In this document: in pieces, positions 41,403-42,419 of the stretch
How positions within the stretch are numbered: the stretch's first letter is position 1
Layout: every line of letters begins with the position of its first letter
Assembly: GCF_002939385.1 (NCBI RefSeq)
Contig: NZ_MULI01000064.1
Location: 1-42,419 of the forward strand
Source of the DNA: Streptomyces sp. MH60
GTDB taxonomy: Bacteria; Actinomycetota; Actinomycetes; Streptomycetales; Streptomycetaceae
DNA length: 42,419 nucleotides
Direction of reading: 5' to 3'
The notes under the pieces: generated by a model
The model's input: the letters and a program-made list of their open reading frames with translations, nothing else
Databases searched by the model: none
What the model was told of the DNA's origin: nothing
Made by a program: the position numbers and the translations under genes

Positions 41403-41417
41403 TAAGAACGTGTTCCA
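41403..41417. promoter_or_regulatory. KstR-like operator candidate
   Basis: The core GAACGTGTTC (41406-41415) has AAC and GTT half-sites two bases apart, as in the KstR consensus TnnAACnnGTTnnA; the outer T is missing and the outer A is present. It lies 46 bp before the racemase start. Confidence 0.4.
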
Positions 41418-41437
41418 CTGGGCACAAGACCCGGGCG

Positions 41438-41451
41438 AGCAAGCGCTTAGC
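41438..41451. promoter_or_regulatory. KstR2/FadR-like operator candidate
   Basis: AGCAAGCGCTTAGC contains the perfect palindrome AAGCGCTT and fits AnCAAGnnCTTGnT at all but two of its fixed positions. It lies between the divergent racemase and enoyl-reductase-like genes, about 20 bp from the first site. Confidence 0.5.
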
Positions 41452-41564
41452 CAATTATGGTGCAGGCTCCTCTCCGGTTCGCGCGATCCTCACGCTAGCC
41501 TCAGCCACCGGCAACGGCGCGTGCTGCGGACCCAGGGGTTGCCGACGGGTGACGAAGGGATGTC

Positions 41565-42419
41565 ATGAGCAGGCTGAAGGCGGCCGACCGGCCGTACGAC
41601 ATCGTGCTGTTCGGGGCGACGGGGTTCGTCGGCGAACTGACCGCGCGCTACCTCGCCGCGCACGTACCGGCCGGACTGCGCTGGGCGATCGCCGGCCGCG
41701 GCGAGGAGAAGCTGCGCCGTCTGCGCGACCGGCTGACCGGTGCGGCGGGTGCCGCGGCCGACGTCGGCGTGCTGCTCGCGGACGTGTCCGATCCGGCCTC
41801 CCTGCGCGAACTCGCCGGGCAGGCGCGCGTGGTGGCCACGACGGTCGGCCCCTACATCCGGTACGGCGACGCGCTGGTCGCCGCCTGCGCGGAGGCCGGC
41901 ACGGACTACCTGGACCTCACCGGGGAGCCCGAGTTCGTGGACCTGACGTACGTCCGCCACGACGCCCGCGCGCGGGAGACCGGCGCCCGTCTGGTGCACG
42001 CCTGCGGCTTCGACTCCGTCCCGCACGACCTCGGCGTGTACTTCACCGTGCGGCAGCTGCCGGAGGGCGTGCCGCTGAGCGTGGACGGCTTCGTGCGGGT
42101 CGGCGCCACGTTCTCGGGCGGTACGTTCGCCTCCGCGCTGGGCCAGTTCGCGCGGGGCCGCGCGCTGCGGGCCGCCGCGCTGGAACGCCGGCGGCACGAG
42201 CCCCGGCTGGTCGGCCGCCGTGTGGTGACGCCGATGGGGACGCCGCGGTTCGCCGGGGAGGTGGGGGCGTGGGCGCTGCCGCTGCCGACCGTGGACGCGC
42301 AGATCGTGCGCCGGTCCGCCAAGGCCCTGGACCGCTACGGCCCGGACTTCCGCTACCGCCACTACGCGGCCGTGCGGCGGCTGCCCGTCGCGGTGGGCGG
42401 GGTGGCGGCCGTCGGCGCG
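41565..42419 (+). CDS. Saccharopine dehydrogenase-like protein, trans-acting enoyl reductase family (5' part)
   Basis: At least 285 residues; the frame is open at the window edge. The NAD(P)-binding motif is GATGFVG (17-23) after a short N-terminal tail (MSRLKAADRPYDIVLF). The segments TVGPYIRYGDALVAAC, TDYLDLTGEPEF and HACGFDSVPHDLG are typical of the trans-acting enoyl reductase/saccharopine dehydrogenase-like family, named after the mycobacterial phthiocerol enzyme. In Streptomyces the substrate is unknown, but a CoA- or carrier-bound enoyl lipid is likely. The ATG at 41565 has GAAGG 6 nt upstream. It is divergent from the racemase operon and shares the palindromic region with it, so both sides may respond to one lipid regulator. 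Confidence 0.85.
   Translation, partial: MSRLKAADRPYDIVLFGATGFVGELTARYLAAHVPAGLRWAIAGRGEEKLRRLRDRLTGAAGAAADVGVLLADVSDPASLRELAGQARVVATTVGPYIRYGDALVAACAEAGTDYLDLTGEPEFVDLTYVRHDARARETGARLVHACGFDSVPHDLGVYFTVRQLPEGVPLSVDGFVRVGATFSGGTFASALGQFARGRALRAAALERRRHEPRLVGRRVVTPMGTPRFAGEVGAWALPLPTVDAQIVRRSAKALDRYGPDFRYRHYAAVRRLPVAVGGVAAVGA

Noticed and set aside
1..42419. Mobile elements, CRISPR arrays, RNA genes
   Set aside because: No transposase, integrase, spaced repeats, or tRNA/rRNA-like sequence was seen in the window.

Overview
The window looks like chromosomal DNA of a Streptomyces close to S. coelicolor. The GC content is very high, genes are tightly packed with many GTG starts and ATGA/GTGA stop-start overlaps, and there are no insertion sequences, phage genes, tRNAs, rRNAs or CRISPR arrays. 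Several products (squalene-hopene cyclase, IPP isomerase, Tex) read nearly identically to the S. coelicolor proteins as I remember them. The gene order matches, in reverse, my memory of the SCO6730-SCO6767 region. That identification is from memory, not from a search.

Left end (1-8703, all minus strand): a complete hopanoid operon, transcribed right to left: a 21-codon leader ORF, hpnC, hpnD, a 52-aa DUF6380-like ORF, hpnE, a polyprenyl diphosphate synthase, shc, hpnG, hpnH and the start of ispG. It takes farnesyl diphosphate through presqualene diphosphate and hydroxysqualene to squalene, cyclises squalene to hopene, and adds and trims adenosine to start side-chain synthesis. The MEP-pathway gene ispG is attached, and idi lies further right at 17763.

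Middle left (9001-16102, all minus strand): a seven-gene cell-surface polymer or lipid locus. It encodes a CDP-alcohol phosphotransferase with a DUF5941-like C-terminus, a cytidylyltransferase-like enzyme, a glycerol-1-phosphate-dehydrogenase-like enzyme, a second CDP-alcohol phosphotransferase lacking one motif aspartate, a family 2 glycosyltransferase and a TagGH-type ABC exporter. This is the best candidate here for an undescribed pathway.

Middle (16103-28909): a 477-bp regulatory gap with a Zur-like box and a long palindrome precedes a ZitB-type zinc exporter. Then come idi, an RsbW-like ATPase, a crotonase lacking both catalytic glutamates, a DJ-1/PfpI enzyme next to a GlxA-type regulator, an SCO6745-family gene, a 43-aa LPFR-motif protein, tex, an ABC-F ATPase, a hypothetical protein and a D-amino-acid oxidase. 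Several of these genes lack a Shine-Dalgarno sequence but have a -10-like hexamer 6-7 nt before the start, suggesting leaderless transcripts.

Right end (28942-42419): a BCCT transporter, a secreted M14 carboxypeptidase, a secreted M1 aminopeptidase, a broken macrodomain gene with its DNA-damage (RecA-NDp) -35 element still upstream, an AnsP-like permease, a MerR regulator, and a fatty-acid operon (racemase, thiolase, FadB/J-type fusion). The fatty-acid operon is divergent from a trans-acting enoyl reductase-like gene that runs off the window; two TetR-type palindromes lie between them.

Gene-poor stretches: 8704-9000 holds the hopanoid promoter region and a terminator; 16103-16579 holds the zitB control sites; 32058-32512 holds only one inverted repeat and one weak small ORF.
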